Positions 1 through 7,231 of a DNA stretch of 7,231 nucleotides are shown here, piece by piece. The DNA is from CBDVBZ01 sp965372355 (GTDB lineage: Bacteria > Krumholzibacteriota > Krumholzibacteriia > WVZY01). Where the stretch lies: NCBI GenBank assembly GCA_965372355.1, contig CBDVBZ010000158.1, positions 1-7,231 on the forward strand. The letters are read 5' to 3'. The notes under the pieces were generated by a model. The model ran no database searches. It was not told the DNA's origin and saw only the letters and a program-made list of their open reading frames with translations. The position numbers and the translations under genes were made by a program. Position 1 is the first letter of the stretch, and every line of letters starts with the position of its first letter.

Positions 1-578
1 ATCCCGTCCAAAAGACCATCCGCGCGCACACCCATCAACTGGCGAACCACAACACTCGCGATGAGGGGTGACACAAAAACAAGGTTGTAGAAAAGCACCG
101 CCAGCACGGTCTGAAACACGGTCAGATCCGCCTGGAGCATCTGGTCCACAGCGGCGAAGTATGGCAACGCACCGGGGAGCCCCACGATGACGAGCCCGGA
201 GGCAAACGTAAATGCCTGCCAGGGTGTTACGTCCGGCGGTGCCGTGCGCTCCTTGCTCCGCCGCGCGGTCGCCATGCGCTGACCGATGACCAGCAACACG
301 ACGCCGATCGCGATCTGAAGCGCGAAGTCCAGCGTATCGGGATGCTTCCAGGCCCGGGTGAATTCCGCGTTCAAACGGGTGAAAACGGCGTCCAGCCCCG
401 TGACGGCGAGCAAGCCCACGGCGGCGTACGTGACGAAGATACCCGCAATAAACGCCATGGCCCCGCTGAGCGCCCTGCGCCCGGCAAGGATCGTGGTGAT
501 GGGCACGATCGAGATCGGCACCATCGACGTACTGTCGAGAAGACTGATTGGAGTGAGAATGGCAAGGAGTGCGATCAT
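1..578 (-). CDS. GAP-like / LysE-superfamily multi-pass inner-membrane protein (3' end outside window)
   Basis: This is an open frame of 192 codons from an ATG at 576-578 that runs off the window edge, so the C-terminus is missing. It is strongly hydrophobic, with likely membrane segments at about residues 2-31 (perhaps re-entrant), 38-60, 84-103, 120-144 and 153-178. A basic cytoplasmic loop (residues 101-111, rich in R and K) separates the two halves. Recognisable elements are a short GRR turn after the first segment (33-35), the stretch LPGALPYFAAVDQ (134-146) in the fourth segment, and FYNLVF (163-168) in the fifth. This layout resembles GAP-family (glycopeptidolipid/sulfolipid addressing) and other LysE-superfamily exporters of about 220-240 residues, judged from remembered family patterns. 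The substrate cannot be inferred. The ATG is the only ATG after an in-frame stop (TAG) upstream, and no clear ribosome binding site precedes it. It is transcribed divergently from tamA. I am confident it is a real gene, and only moderately sure of the family. Confidence 0.72.
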   Translation of the reverse strand, partial: MIALLAILTPISLLDSTSMVPISIVPITTILAGRRALSGAMAFIAGIFVTYAAVGLLAVTGLDAVFTRLNAEFTRAWKHPDTLDFALQIAIGVVLLVIGQRMATARRSKERTAPPDVTPWQAFTFASGLVIVGLPGALPYFAAVDQMLQADLTVFQTVLAVLFYNLVFVSPLIASVVVRQLMGVRADGLLDG

Positions 579-660
579 ATCATCTTGTTTCGCGGCAGCG
601 TTAATGCAAACCCCGACAGTCTAGCACAACCGTGATATCTGCGCGCCGTTTTTAGACATA

Positions 661-689
661 TGGAAACAACCGAATGATACTGGTATATT
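661..689 (+). promoter_or_regulatory. Candidate sigma70-type promoter for the tamA-tamB operon
   Basis: TGGAAA at 661-666 matches four of six positions of the -35 consensus and TATATT at 684-689 matches five of six of the -10 consensus, with a 17-base spacer. It lies in the most AT-rich part of the divergent intergenic region. The expected transcription start, 6-7 bases after the -10 box, falls on or next to the ATG at 696, which would give an mRNA with almost no leader. The -10 box also overlaps an imperfect palindrome (682-695). The consensus is the E. coli one; the host's own promoter rules are unknown, so this is a pattern match only. Confidence 0.4.
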
Positions 690-695
690 TACACC

Positions 696-2534
696 ATGTT
701 TCGCTCGTTGCACCCAATCTCGATCCCCCCCGGACTCATTCTCGCGTGCGCTCTGGCATCCGCGATAGTGACAGGAGTCCTCACACCCGCCCACTCGCAG
801 GAGGAATGGAGGGCGTCTGCCTACAAGGGCTGGACGGTAGTATCGATCGAGATTCAGGGGGTGGACAAAAAGATGGCCTCCGATCTCGAAAACGGTCTCG
901 CCCTGGCGCTGTCCACTGGTTTCCTCAAATCGAAGGCCCCGATCTTCTATCCCCGGACGCTCAACGAGGATATCCGGCGGATCCTCCTGTTTCTCGCGAG
1001 GAATGGCTATCCCCACGCGCACGTCACGCCGAGCTTCGACCCCCACACACGGCACGAGCGGCTCCGCGTGGTTTTTGAGGTGAAACCGGGGCCGCCCGTG
1101 GTCATCGAGACCGCCTCCGTTAAGGGATTGCCACCCGCGCTGACCGACAAGGGGCTCGAGATCATCGAGTCCGACGCCGGCACCGTCTTCGTGGACGAGC
1201 GCGTCGAACGCATTTCGGTTGCCCTGGATTCCGTGTTGACGTACGCGGGCTACGCGAGGGCTGCGGTCACGTCGAGAGTGGAATGGCGAGACTCGACACA
1301 CGTGGCGCTCCGTTTTGATGCCGAACCCGGGGCGGTCTACTACTTCGGGGATGTGATCGTTTTGGGAGCAAGCGATGACGTCGTTCCGCTCGTCAAGAAA
1401 ACCGCGTCGATCAAGCGGGGGAACCGCTACACACCACAGGCGCTTTTCGACGCGCAGCGGAACCTCCGGATCCTCGGTCTGTTCAGACAGATCCGTCTCG
1501 AGCTTCGGGATGCAGAGCCCGATACACTGGACGTTGCGGCCCACATCGTGATGCACGAGCCCCGTTCGTTCGAAACATCGGTGCGCTACTGGACGGATGA
1601 TGGTCTTAGCGGTGATACGCGCTGGACCCACCGCAACCTCTTCAAGCGGGGCCGTGGTTTGAAAGTCATTCTCTTTGGTTCCGTCGTGCGACAGATCGCC
1701 GAGGTGTCCTCCTGGTGGCCGGCCATCTTTTGGGCCCGAAGCCGCGGGGCCGTTTCGGTGGGGAGTGTGAGAGAGAACGAGGATGCATACGAATCGGTCA
1801 GCACCGGTATCGATCTTTCCCTGCGTCACGAGTTCACCGTGGGGAGAACCGTGCGGGCCGGGATCAGTCTGACCAACGAGAGCATCACCAGCAAATCACC
1901 GGACCCCGACGCCGTGCCGGAGGGGAGTGGGCGTCTCCTCGCACTGAGTTTCAGCTGGGATCGCTTCGCCGGCAACCACCCCATCGTCGCCACCGAGGGA
2001 ACGGTGTGGAAGGGTCTGGTCGAGTGGGCGCCGCCGGGGAGCATCTCTCAGAACCAGTACATCCTCGGCTGGACAACGGGGATCGTGTACATACCCTTTC
2101 TTCCCCGCTCGGGGTTTGCCGCCCGTCTCACCGTGGGCCTGGGGGAACCGATCGGGACATCGACTGAGATCATACCGAACAAACGCTTCTACTCGGGCGG
2201 AGCGAACTCGATGCGTGGCTTCGAAAGACGGCAGCTCGGGCCTCTCGATGTGACCGGCGCCCCAATTGGTGGAAACTCAAAGCTGGAAGCCTTGCTCGAG
2301 TACCGGTTCCCGCTTCCCTGGCGTTTTCGCGGGACCCTGTTTGTGGATACGGGGCAGGTCTGGTCGCGGGAACCCGACCTGAACGAGCGAAAAATCGAAG
2401 TCGCCGTCGGTCCCGGTCTCTGGATCGACACACCGATCGGCCCCATCCGCGGCGATTACGGATATCGGTTGACGAACTGGGAGACATCCCAACCGCGCGC
2501 TGTATTCCACTTCTCTATTGGACCGGCGTTCTGA
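696..2534 (+). CDS. tamA: TamA-like Omp85/BamA-family outer-membrane assembly protein
   Basis: This is a 612-residue Omp85-superfamily barrel protein, the outer-membrane half of the translocation and assembly module. Residues 1-34 form a signal peptide with a hydrophobic core (about 13-30) and an A-H-S cleavage site before Q35. Three POTRA domains follow at about 45-132, 134-212 and 213-290. Each has the beta-alpha-alpha-beta-beta pattern and the first two end in an EVKPG- or DAEPG-like strand. Three POTRAs is the TamA number, against five in typical BamA. The barrel runs from about 291 (first strand with YWTDDG, 298-303) to the end, about 320 residues, enough for 16 strands. The Omp85 lid-loop motif RGF is at 507-509, inside SMRGFERRQLG. 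The chain ends in HFSIGPAF, a classic beta-signal with a terminal Phe. The ATG at 696 is chosen because it is the only start giving a full signal peptide; it has no Shine-Dalgarno sequence. The tamB gene 14 bases downstream supports TamA over BamA. Confidence 0.93.
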   Translation: MFRSLHPISIPPGLILACALASAIVTGVLTPAHSQEEWRASAYKGWTVVSIEIQGVDKKMASDLENGLALALSTGFLKSKAPIFYPRTLNEDIRRILLFLARNGYPHAHVTPSFDPHTRHERLRVVFEVKPGPPVVIETASVKGLPPALTDKGLEIIESDAGTVFVDERVERISVALDSVLTYAGYARAAVTSRVEWRDSTHVALRFDAEPGAVYYFGDVIVLGASDDVVPLVKKTASIKRGNRYTPQALFDAQRNLRILGLFRQIRLELRDAEPDTLDVAAHIVMHEPRSFETSVRYWTDDGLSGDTRWTHRNLFKRGRGLKVILFGSVVRQIAEVSSWWPAIFWARSRGAVSVGSVRENEDAYESVSTGIDLSLRHEFTVGRTVRAGISLTNESITSKSPDPDAVPEGSGRLLALSFSWDRFAGNHPIVATEGTVWKGLVEWAPPGSISQNQYILGWTTGIVYIPFLPRSGFAARLTVGLGEPIGTSTEIIPNKRFYSGGANSMRGFERRQLGPLDVTGAPIGGNSKLEALLEYRFPLPWRFRGTLFVDTGQVWSREPDLNERKIEVAVGPGLWIDTPIGPIRGDYGYRLTNWETSQPRAVFHFSIGPAF

Positions 2535-2548
2535 CACTGGGAAGAACC

Positions 2549-5500
2549 ATGACCTCGACGACACATGAAAATGGCGACGGACGACCCTTCCAGGATCCTT
2601 CCACGACAAGCAGGCGGACGGGGAGCCGCCGGACCCTTGAGTGGATTGGGCTCGTCGCTGGCGGGTTTGTGGCCGTACTCGTCGTCGTGCTGATCCTGCT
2701 GTCGTTCTCTGGGGTTAGAGAATCGCTGCTCTCGTTTGGGCTATCGCGCGTCAGTTCGGTTCTGCCAGGCGATCTTCGGGTCGGCCGAGCCACCTGGCCG
2801 TCGGCTGGCGCGATCGAGATCACCGATATCCAGTGGATTGACGACACCGACACTTTGCTGGCCGCCGAACAGCTGTCCTTGTCCATCGATATACTGCCCC
2901 TCATCAAACGTGACGTTGTTATCGAGAGCATCATCGCTCGAGAAATTGATATCGACATCCCGGCGATCACGAAACGTTTCCCGCCTGCGCGGGGAGAACC
3001 TGCGACGACCGGGGAGTCGTCGAGACCCGACTTCCCGCGCGAGGGCTCGCTCCCCGGGTTGCCCTCGTTTGCCGTTGGCCGTCTCGTGGTCACGTCCCCG
3101 TCGATACGGTTGGACGACGCGAGGGTGATCACCGGCATCGTCATCGACGGTAGTTGTGATTTCACCACGAACGCATCCCCTAGGATGTCTCTGAACGATC
3201 TGACCGTTCGCGGGCCTGACGATGCGTGGGGCATCGACTCTCTCGTGCTGGATCTCGATCTGGCAGAGGGCCGGGCGCAGGGTAGAGGAGCCGGGCGTTT
3301 GTCACCCGATATTCCGCTCCTTCTATCTATTGGATCGGATGCTCCAGATAGTGTGTCGATCATCATCACGGGAGCCGCCACCGCGCGTTCGCCGGATGCT
3401 CCCGGTCTTGACATCCGGGCGCGACTCGAGCGACGCGGTTTGACCGTTGAATCGATACGCTTCGACGCACGTATCACGACACCACACACATCGGATCTGT
3501 CGCGTGTGCCCCGGCTCGCCGCCCATGTCGAGACACTGCCCGAGCTCGACGGCATCACACTCACCGCGCGGGGATCCCTGCAGATGCACCCCGAGCTGGC
3601 GGCCCGCGTCACGTGTGACATTGGTGAGAACAGCTGGATCAAACAGGGCCACGCCGTCATCACTTATGACACGAACGCGCTGTCGATGGATGACGTCAGC
3701 CTCGAGTTGACCGATCTCTCATTGGACGCAGTCGCACGGGTCACCGCGGATTCCGTTTTGGCAACCGCCGAGGTCCGTCTCGATGGTCCCCGGTCACTGA
3801 GCGTGTTGCGCCCAGGCTTGGATCTTCCCGCCGGCCTCGTGGTGGATGTGGCTGCAAATGTGGCGCTCTCCAGAAGCCATCGCGAGATGATCGCGGCGAT
3901 CGATGCGAGTGGTCGCACGGAGAGCTTTGCGATCGATCGACTTCTTATACGCTCGAACCTGTCTCTCGATGACGATGGCTTGTCATCGCTGACTTTTGTG
4001 CTGCGGACCATGGGTCTCGATATCGGCTTCGCGGCGGAGATCGGGCGCGCGCATGATATCGAGGTTCGGCTCACACCGATCCTGGTGTCGAACAAACCCA
4101 TTGACCCCGCCAGGCTGCGGCAAACTCGGGCGCCGATGGCGCTGATCACGTACTCACCGACGACTCGTTCGATTGCCATTGAAGACCTTCACGTATCGGG
4201 CATTGCCGGGGACGTACGGTTAAGCGGCCAGGTGGATAGCGTCCTGGCCGGCCACTACGACGTGGCGTGTCTGTGGCATCGCCCGCCGGAGCTGCTCGTC
4301 CGCGCACTCGATCTGTCACCGGTGCAGGCCGACTCGTTGCGATCGATCTGGCCGGCCGGTGAAGCGTTCGAGCTGCGAATTGCCGGCGAGTCAACGGGTG
4401 GCGATTCACCAGCGACGAAGACGACCGGGCATTTCAGACTGCCCGGGCCACGAACGCTCGACGCAATCCTTCCCGAGTCGATTCATCTCGAGGATCTGGG
4501 CCCTCTGCGCGGAGAGTTTGTGATCGATACGCACACCCGGAGCGATGGCATCCATCTCGATGTGCTGGCGAATCTGGACTCCACCGGATGGATCGATTCG
4601 TCGTCGATTCACATCCGGCACGGTGGCGGCGTGACCGGGATTGACACGCTGAGCATCGCGACGGCGCAGATGATTATCCGTGCCCGGGGCGCCCTTGCGG
4701 AGAGCGGTTACACGCTCGACGCCAAAGTCGAGGTCGTCGACTCGTCGCTGATTCAGAGGTTTGCTCCGGATGCACCGAACATCCTGCTTACCGCGGAGGC
4801 GCGTCTCGCCGGGACGCGGGAACAACCCGACCTCGAGGGGACGATCGAGGCATCCATCGACGGAGACGGTTATCAGGCGCCGAGAGTGGTGGGCCAGTTC
4901 GAGCTGGTTGGGTGCGGCGCGGTCGTCTCGATCGATGCACCCGCGGGGTTGACGACGGAGCTTGTCAACCTCGACAGCGTGTCGATCGATTGCCGGTCGA
5001 TGAACCCGACAGCCGGGGCCTTGCCCGCACGTATCACGCTGAGCGTGGGCGGCAGCGACCTCGAGTTCTTTCAGTCGTTCGTTGTGGACACGGTCGGGGG
5101 TCTGGATGTGATGGTGGATGCCTTCGATCTCGTCGCCGCCGGACAGGATCTCCGGGCAAACCGTCCGTTTCGGATCCTGCAAAGACCCGGCGGCCTCGCG
5201 ATCGAAGACCTCGATCTGGCAGGCTCGATCGGCGAAGTGCGGATTGCCGGTACTCTGGGATCTCCGGCCACCGATATCGCTTGCGATGTCGCAATTGCTA
5301 TCCCGGAACAGCCGCAGTCGCTCAATATCCCCGAACACCTGTGGCCGGAGCGGCTGGAGGTTCATCTCGGCGCCAAGGATCACGATCTCACCGCGCGTGC
5401 TCTTGTGGATGGTTTCTCTCTCGCGCACGGGCTTCGCTCGACGCTCGAGGTTAACCTTCACGGGGGTGCCGACAGCATTGGCTGCCAGGTGTTGATTGCC

Positions 5501-7141
5501 GATGAGGAGACATCGCTTCTCGACGCCAGCGTCGTTCTACCCGCATCGGTAACGGTCTATCCACCCGCGCTGTCCTTGCAGGAGGGCCCGCTCTCGGTCG
5601 ATGCGGACATCCGTGCGTTCCCGTTGGCTGTGTATTTTCTCGGCGACGCCACCGAGATACCGGAGGACGTCGTGGCCCGCGTGAGCGGAAGGATCACGAT
5701 CGGTGGCACAACGGAGTCCCCGACCGGTCATGCGAATGTCACGCTGACGTTCCCCGATTGGCCAAAGGTATCCGTGTACGAACTTGCCCTCGAAGCGAAG
5801 CTCGGCTCCGCACCCAACGTCGACCCGTCCTCGACGGCCGCGCACGGCGATCTTCTCTCTCGCGCTGCGAAGGAACTCGGCGACGCGTCGACGAGCAATC
5901 TGATCGCCGCGCTGTCACTCCGAGAGAACGGTAACTCGGTGCTTTTTGGCGCTATCGGGCACCCGATGACGCTCTCGTTTCATCCTTTTGAAGTGAGCAC
6001 ACCGGGGGGGGAGCCATTGCGGGCGATACTCCGGTCACAGGAGCTCCCCTGCGAGAAGTTCGATCCGATACTGCCCAGCGACATCAGTCTGGAGGGGGTG
6101 TGCAAAATCGACTTCACCGCTGAGGGCCCGGCCGACAACCCGGCGCTCGACGGGCGGTTCGACATGAGGGATTTCAGAGTGTCGGTTGCCGGGCAGGCAG
6201 AAGTTCTGGCGCAGGGTGCCATTGAGATCGGGGGAACGGCGGCTGCCCCGACCGTGAGAGGGGACATCACGATCAAGAACGGACTGATTGTGGTCCCGGA
6301 AGACATGCAGCAACTTCACCCTGTCGAGGGCGACGCCCTACTGCTGTCCGACGCCGACAGCATTGGGATGTCCGACGACGCCACAACGCCGGATTCCCTT
6401 GCCATACCCTCTCAGCCATCCGAAGGCGACGACATCGACCAGATCGATATCAAGATTGCTATCCCGTCACAGTTCTTTGTGCGGGGCCGCGGGCTCGACC
6501 TCGAGCTCGCCGGAGATCTGAACATCCGCAAGACGGGCGCCAAACCCACCGTCACCGGTGAGCTACGCGCGATACAAGGCAATCTCGTCCTTCTTGGACG
6601 GAGCCTGCGCCTGGAGCGCGGGACGGTGACGTTTCTCGGACAAGACGAGATCAACCCCGAGTTTGATGTCGCGCTCTCCACGCGAGTCGGTGACACGTTG
6701 ATCAAAATTATTGTCGCGGGCACCGCGCAGAAACCAAGGATGATCCTCACTTCCGAGCCGGATATGCGGGAAGGCGACATCATCTCCGTCCTGCTTTTCG
6801 GTACGACGTTCAATGATCTGAGCGACGACCAGGCGGGGCTAGTTCAGAGCCGCGCAACGGAGATGGCGGCAGCTCTGGGTGCCGCACAGCTCCAGAAGAA
6901 CCTCACCGGTGTCGATGTCGTGTCCTTCCGCGGAGCCGATGCGCAGGACAAGAGCGGTACACTCCAGTTCGGCAAGTACCTGAGTCCCAACGTTCTGCTG
7001 AGCTATGTCTACGCACTGGAGGACCAGACGGGGTCATTCGTCAGCCTGGAGTATTTCTTGAAAGGAAATTTTAAGGTCGACACGGTCTACGGACGGCGAA
7101 ACCAGACCGGCCTGGGCTTCGGCTGGATGAAAGACTACTAG
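2549..7141 (+). CDS. tamB: TamB-like inner-membrane-anchored translocation/assembly and lipid-transfer protein
   Basis: This 1530-residue protein is the inner-membrane partner of TamA; E. coli TamB has 1259 residues. A basic N-terminus (R/K-rich, to about 29) precedes one signal-anchor helix at about 33-54, so the rest lies in the periplasm. Residues 71-133 carry the usual TamB/AsmA opening: VLPGDLRVG, a D-I-x-W strand, then an LLAAEQLSLSID-like strand. The long middle consists of alternating hydrophobic beta strands, expected to build a grooved beta-taco that shields lipid acyl chains or unfolded strands. From about 1190 to the end is the TamB (DUF490) domain: FFVRGRGLDLELAG, then GELRAIQGNLVLLGR (1337 onward), a VAGTAQKP strand (1389-1396), ISVLLFG (1412-1418) and GKYLSPNVLLSY (from 1475). 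The chain ends in an aromatic-rich strand, GLGFGWMKDY. It shows a recurring G-T-x3-P motif and an acidic linker at 1262-1300. A weak purine-rich ribosome site (GGGAAGAA, 2539-2546) precedes the ATG. The 14-base gap to tamA implies co-transcription. Confidence 0.94.
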   Translation: MTSTTHENGDGRPFQDPSTTSRRTGSRRTLEWIGLVAGGFVAVLVVVLILLSFSGVRESLLSFGLSRVSSVLPGDLRVGRATWPSAGAIEITDIQWIDDTDTLLAAEQLSLSIDILPLIKRDVVIESIIAREIDIDIPAITKRFPPARGEPATTGESSRPDFPREGSLPGLPSFAVGRLVVTSPSIRLDDARVITGIVIDGSCDFTTNASPRMSLNDLTVRGPDDAWGIDSLVLDLDLAEGRAQGRGAGRLSPDIPLLLSIGSDAPDSVSIIITGAATARSPDAPGLDIRARLERRGLTVESIRFDARITTPHTSDLSRVPRLAAHVETLPELDGITLTARGSLQMHPELAARVTCDIGENSWIKQGHAVITYDTNALSMDDVSLELTDLSLDAVARVTADSVLATAEVRLDGPRSLSVLRPGLDLPAGLVVDVAANVALSRSHREMIAAIDASGRTESFAIDRLLIRSNLSLDDDGLSSLTFVLRTMGLDIGFAAEIGRAHDIEVRLTPILVSNKPIDPARLRQTRAPMALITYSPTTRSIAIEDLHVSGIAGDVRLSGQVDSVLAGHYDVACLWHRPPELLVRALDLSPVQADSLRSIWPAGEAFELRIAGESTGGDSPATKTTGHFRLPGPRTLDAILPESIHLEDLGPLRGEFVIDTHTRSDGIHLDVLANLDSTGWIDSSSIHIRHGGGVTGIDTLSIATAQMIIRARGALAESGYTLDAKVEVVDSSLIQRFAPDAPNILLTAEARLAGTREQPDLEGTIEASIDGDGYQAPRVVGQFELVGCGAVVSIDAPAGLTTELVNLDSVSIDCRSMNPTAGALPARITLSVGGSDLEFFQSFVVDTVGGLDVMVDAFDLVAAGQDLRANRPFRILQRPGGLAIEDLDLAGSIGEVRIAGTLGSPATDIACDVAIAIPEQPQSLNIPEHLWPERLEVHLGAKDHDLTARALVDGFSLAHGLRSTLEVNLHGGADSIGCQVLIADEETSLLDASVVLPASVTVYPPALSLQEGPLSVDADIRAFPLAVYFLGDATEIPEDVVARVSGRITIGGTTESPTGHANVTLTFPDWPKVSVYELALEAKLGSAPNVDPSSTAAHGDLLSRAAKELGDASTSNLIAALSLRENGNSVLFGAIGHPMTLSFHPFEVSTPGGEPLRAILRSQELPCEKFDPILPSDISLEGVCKIDFTAEGPADNPALDGRFDMRDFRVSVAGQAEVLAQGAIEIGGTAAAPTVRGDITIKNGLIVVPEDMQQLHPVEGDALLLSDADSIGMSDDATTPDSLAIPSQPSEGDDIDQIDIKIAIPSQFFVRGRGLDLELAGDLNIRKTGAKPTVTGELRAIQGNLVLLGRSLRLERGTVTFLGQDEINPEFDVALSTRVGDTLIKIIVAGTAQKPRMILTSEPDMREGDIISVLLFGTTFNDLSDDQAGLVQSRATEMAAALGAAQLQKNLTGVDVVSFRGADAQDKSGTLQFGKYLSPNVLLSYVYALEDQTGSFVSLEYFLKGNFKVDTVYGRRNQTGLGFGWMKDY

Positions 7142-7176
7142 GGAGCAAGTGAGGCTCTTCCTCGAGCCCTCGCTCC
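7142..7176 (+). terminator. GC-rich stem-loop immediately after tamB, possible 3'-end hairpin
   Basis: Starting one base after the tamB stop codon, GGAGC (7142-7146) pairs with GCTCC (7172-7176). Inside it GAGG (7151-7154) pairs with CCTC (7168-7171), and CTC (7155-7157) pairs with GAG (7164-7166), leaving a four-base bulge, a one-base bulge and a six-base loop. No T-run follows, so it is not a classical intrinsic terminator. It could still stop transcription with Rho, or protect the mRNA 3' end. Confidence 0.4.
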
Positions 7177-7191
7177 ACTAGTCGCGTCCGG

Positions 7192-7218
7192 GCTGAGGGT
7201 CCTTCTCAGGACCCCAGC
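7192..7218 (+). other. Second strong stem-loop in the tamB downstream region
   Basis: GCTG (7192-7195) plus GGGTCC (7197-7202) pair perfectly with GGACCC (7209-7214) plus CAGC (7215-7218). This gives ten base pairs with a single bulged A at 7196 and a TTCTCA loop. The stem is followed by GAAAAA (7219-7224), not a T-run, so it fits a canonical terminator on neither strand: on the minus strand the T-run comes before the stem. It may be a Rho-assisted terminator or 3'-end stabiliser for tamAB, part of an intergenic hairpin repeat, or a leader structure for a gene beyond the window. Confidence 0.4.
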
Positions 7219-7231
7219 GAAAAACCGATAT

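Noticed and set aside
342..635. Overlapping plus-strand open frames of 88 and 97 codons opposite the GAP-like gene.
   Set aside because: The minus-strand frame gives a coherent multi-pass membrane protein, while these have no hydrophobic pattern or domain and run against it.
579..660. A promoter for the divergent GAP-like gene in the same intergenic region.
   Set aside because: Reading the minus strand I found only weak -10 look-alikes (for example TAGACT) with no -35 element at a sensible distance, so no position could be supported.
738..755. A possible lipobox (I-L-A-C, Cys 18) in the TamA signal sequence.
   Set aside because: The hydrophobic stretch before the Cys is too short and the -2 residue is atypical. 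The A-H-S site before residue 35 is a much better signal peptidase I site, and Omp85 barrels are not usually lipoproteins.
799..808. A perfect AGGAGG followed one base later by ATG (806-808).
   Set aside because: The spacing is too short for initiation, the ATG is out of frame with tamA, and it falls at the signal-peptide cleavage region where the Q-E-E codons explain the sequence.
621..1829. A 402-codon open frame on the minus strand, antisense to tamA and spanning the divergent promoter region.
   Set aside because: The translation is rich in R, G, H and P with no domain, signal or membrane pattern, and it overlaps a certain Omp85 gene. It is a codon-bias shadow of high-GC coding DNA.
2515..3663. 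A 382-codon minus-strand open frame over the tamA end and the tamB start.
   Set aside because: Its S/R/T-rich composition has no recognisable fold, and it lies opposite well-conserved TamB N-terminal sequence.
4406..5461. A 351-codon minus-strand open frame inside tamB.
   Set aside because: It is an R/Q/H/E-rich shadow translation lying entirely within a confident gene.
2549..7141. Frequent ATCGAT/GATCGATCG strings across tamB, suggestive of a DNA-level repeat or methylation-site cluster.
   Set aside because: They follow from many Ile-Asp, Ser-Ile-Asp and Asp-Arg codon pairs in a beta-rich acidic protein with high-GC codon choice; the copies are not regularly spaced.

Overview
The window looks like part of the chromosome of a diderm (Gram-negative-type) bacterium with high-GC DNA. 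It encodes an Omp85-family outer-membrane barrel and a TamB-type envelope-spanning protein, which only make sense in a cell with two membranes. The exact lineage cannot be read from the sequence. The extra-long TamB and the absence of proteobacterial signatures would fit a high-GC FCB-group or related candidate phylum, but that is a guess. I see no mobile elements, tRNA or rRNA genes, or CRISPR arrays.

Layout. Positions 1-578 (minus strand) hold the first 192 codons of a polytopic inner-membrane protein that resembles the GAP/LysE-superfamily exporters; its 3' end lies beyond the window. Positions 579-695 are a divergent intergenic region. It carries a plausible promoter for the rightward genes, placed so close to the first ATG that the transcript may be leaderless. 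Positions 696-2534 (plus strand) encode a 612-residue TamA-like Omp85 protein: signal peptide, three POTRA domains and a 16-strand-sized barrel. After 14 bases, positions 2549-7141 encode a 1530-residue TamB homologue with an N-terminal signal anchor, a long beta-rich periplasmic body and a C-terminal TamB (DUF490) domain. The last 90 bases hold two GC-rich stem-loops in tandem, the first starting on the base after the tamB stop codon.

How it works together. TamA in the outer membrane and TamB anchored in the inner membrane form the translocation and assembly module (TAM). In characterised bacteria it has been linked to assembly of some outer-membrane proteins, and TamB and other AsmA-like proteins to moving phospholipids between the membranes. 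The two genes here are almost certainly one operon. The divergent membrane protein belongs, if the family call is right, to a group that includes lipid-addressing exporters, so a shared envelope-lipid role is an attractive but unproven idea.

Overall this is a well-formed tamAB locus, not an obviously new system. The points worth a second look are the possible leaderless start of tamA, the GAP-like neighbour, a regular G-T-x3-P motif series and an acidic linker in TamB, and the paired 3' hairpins.
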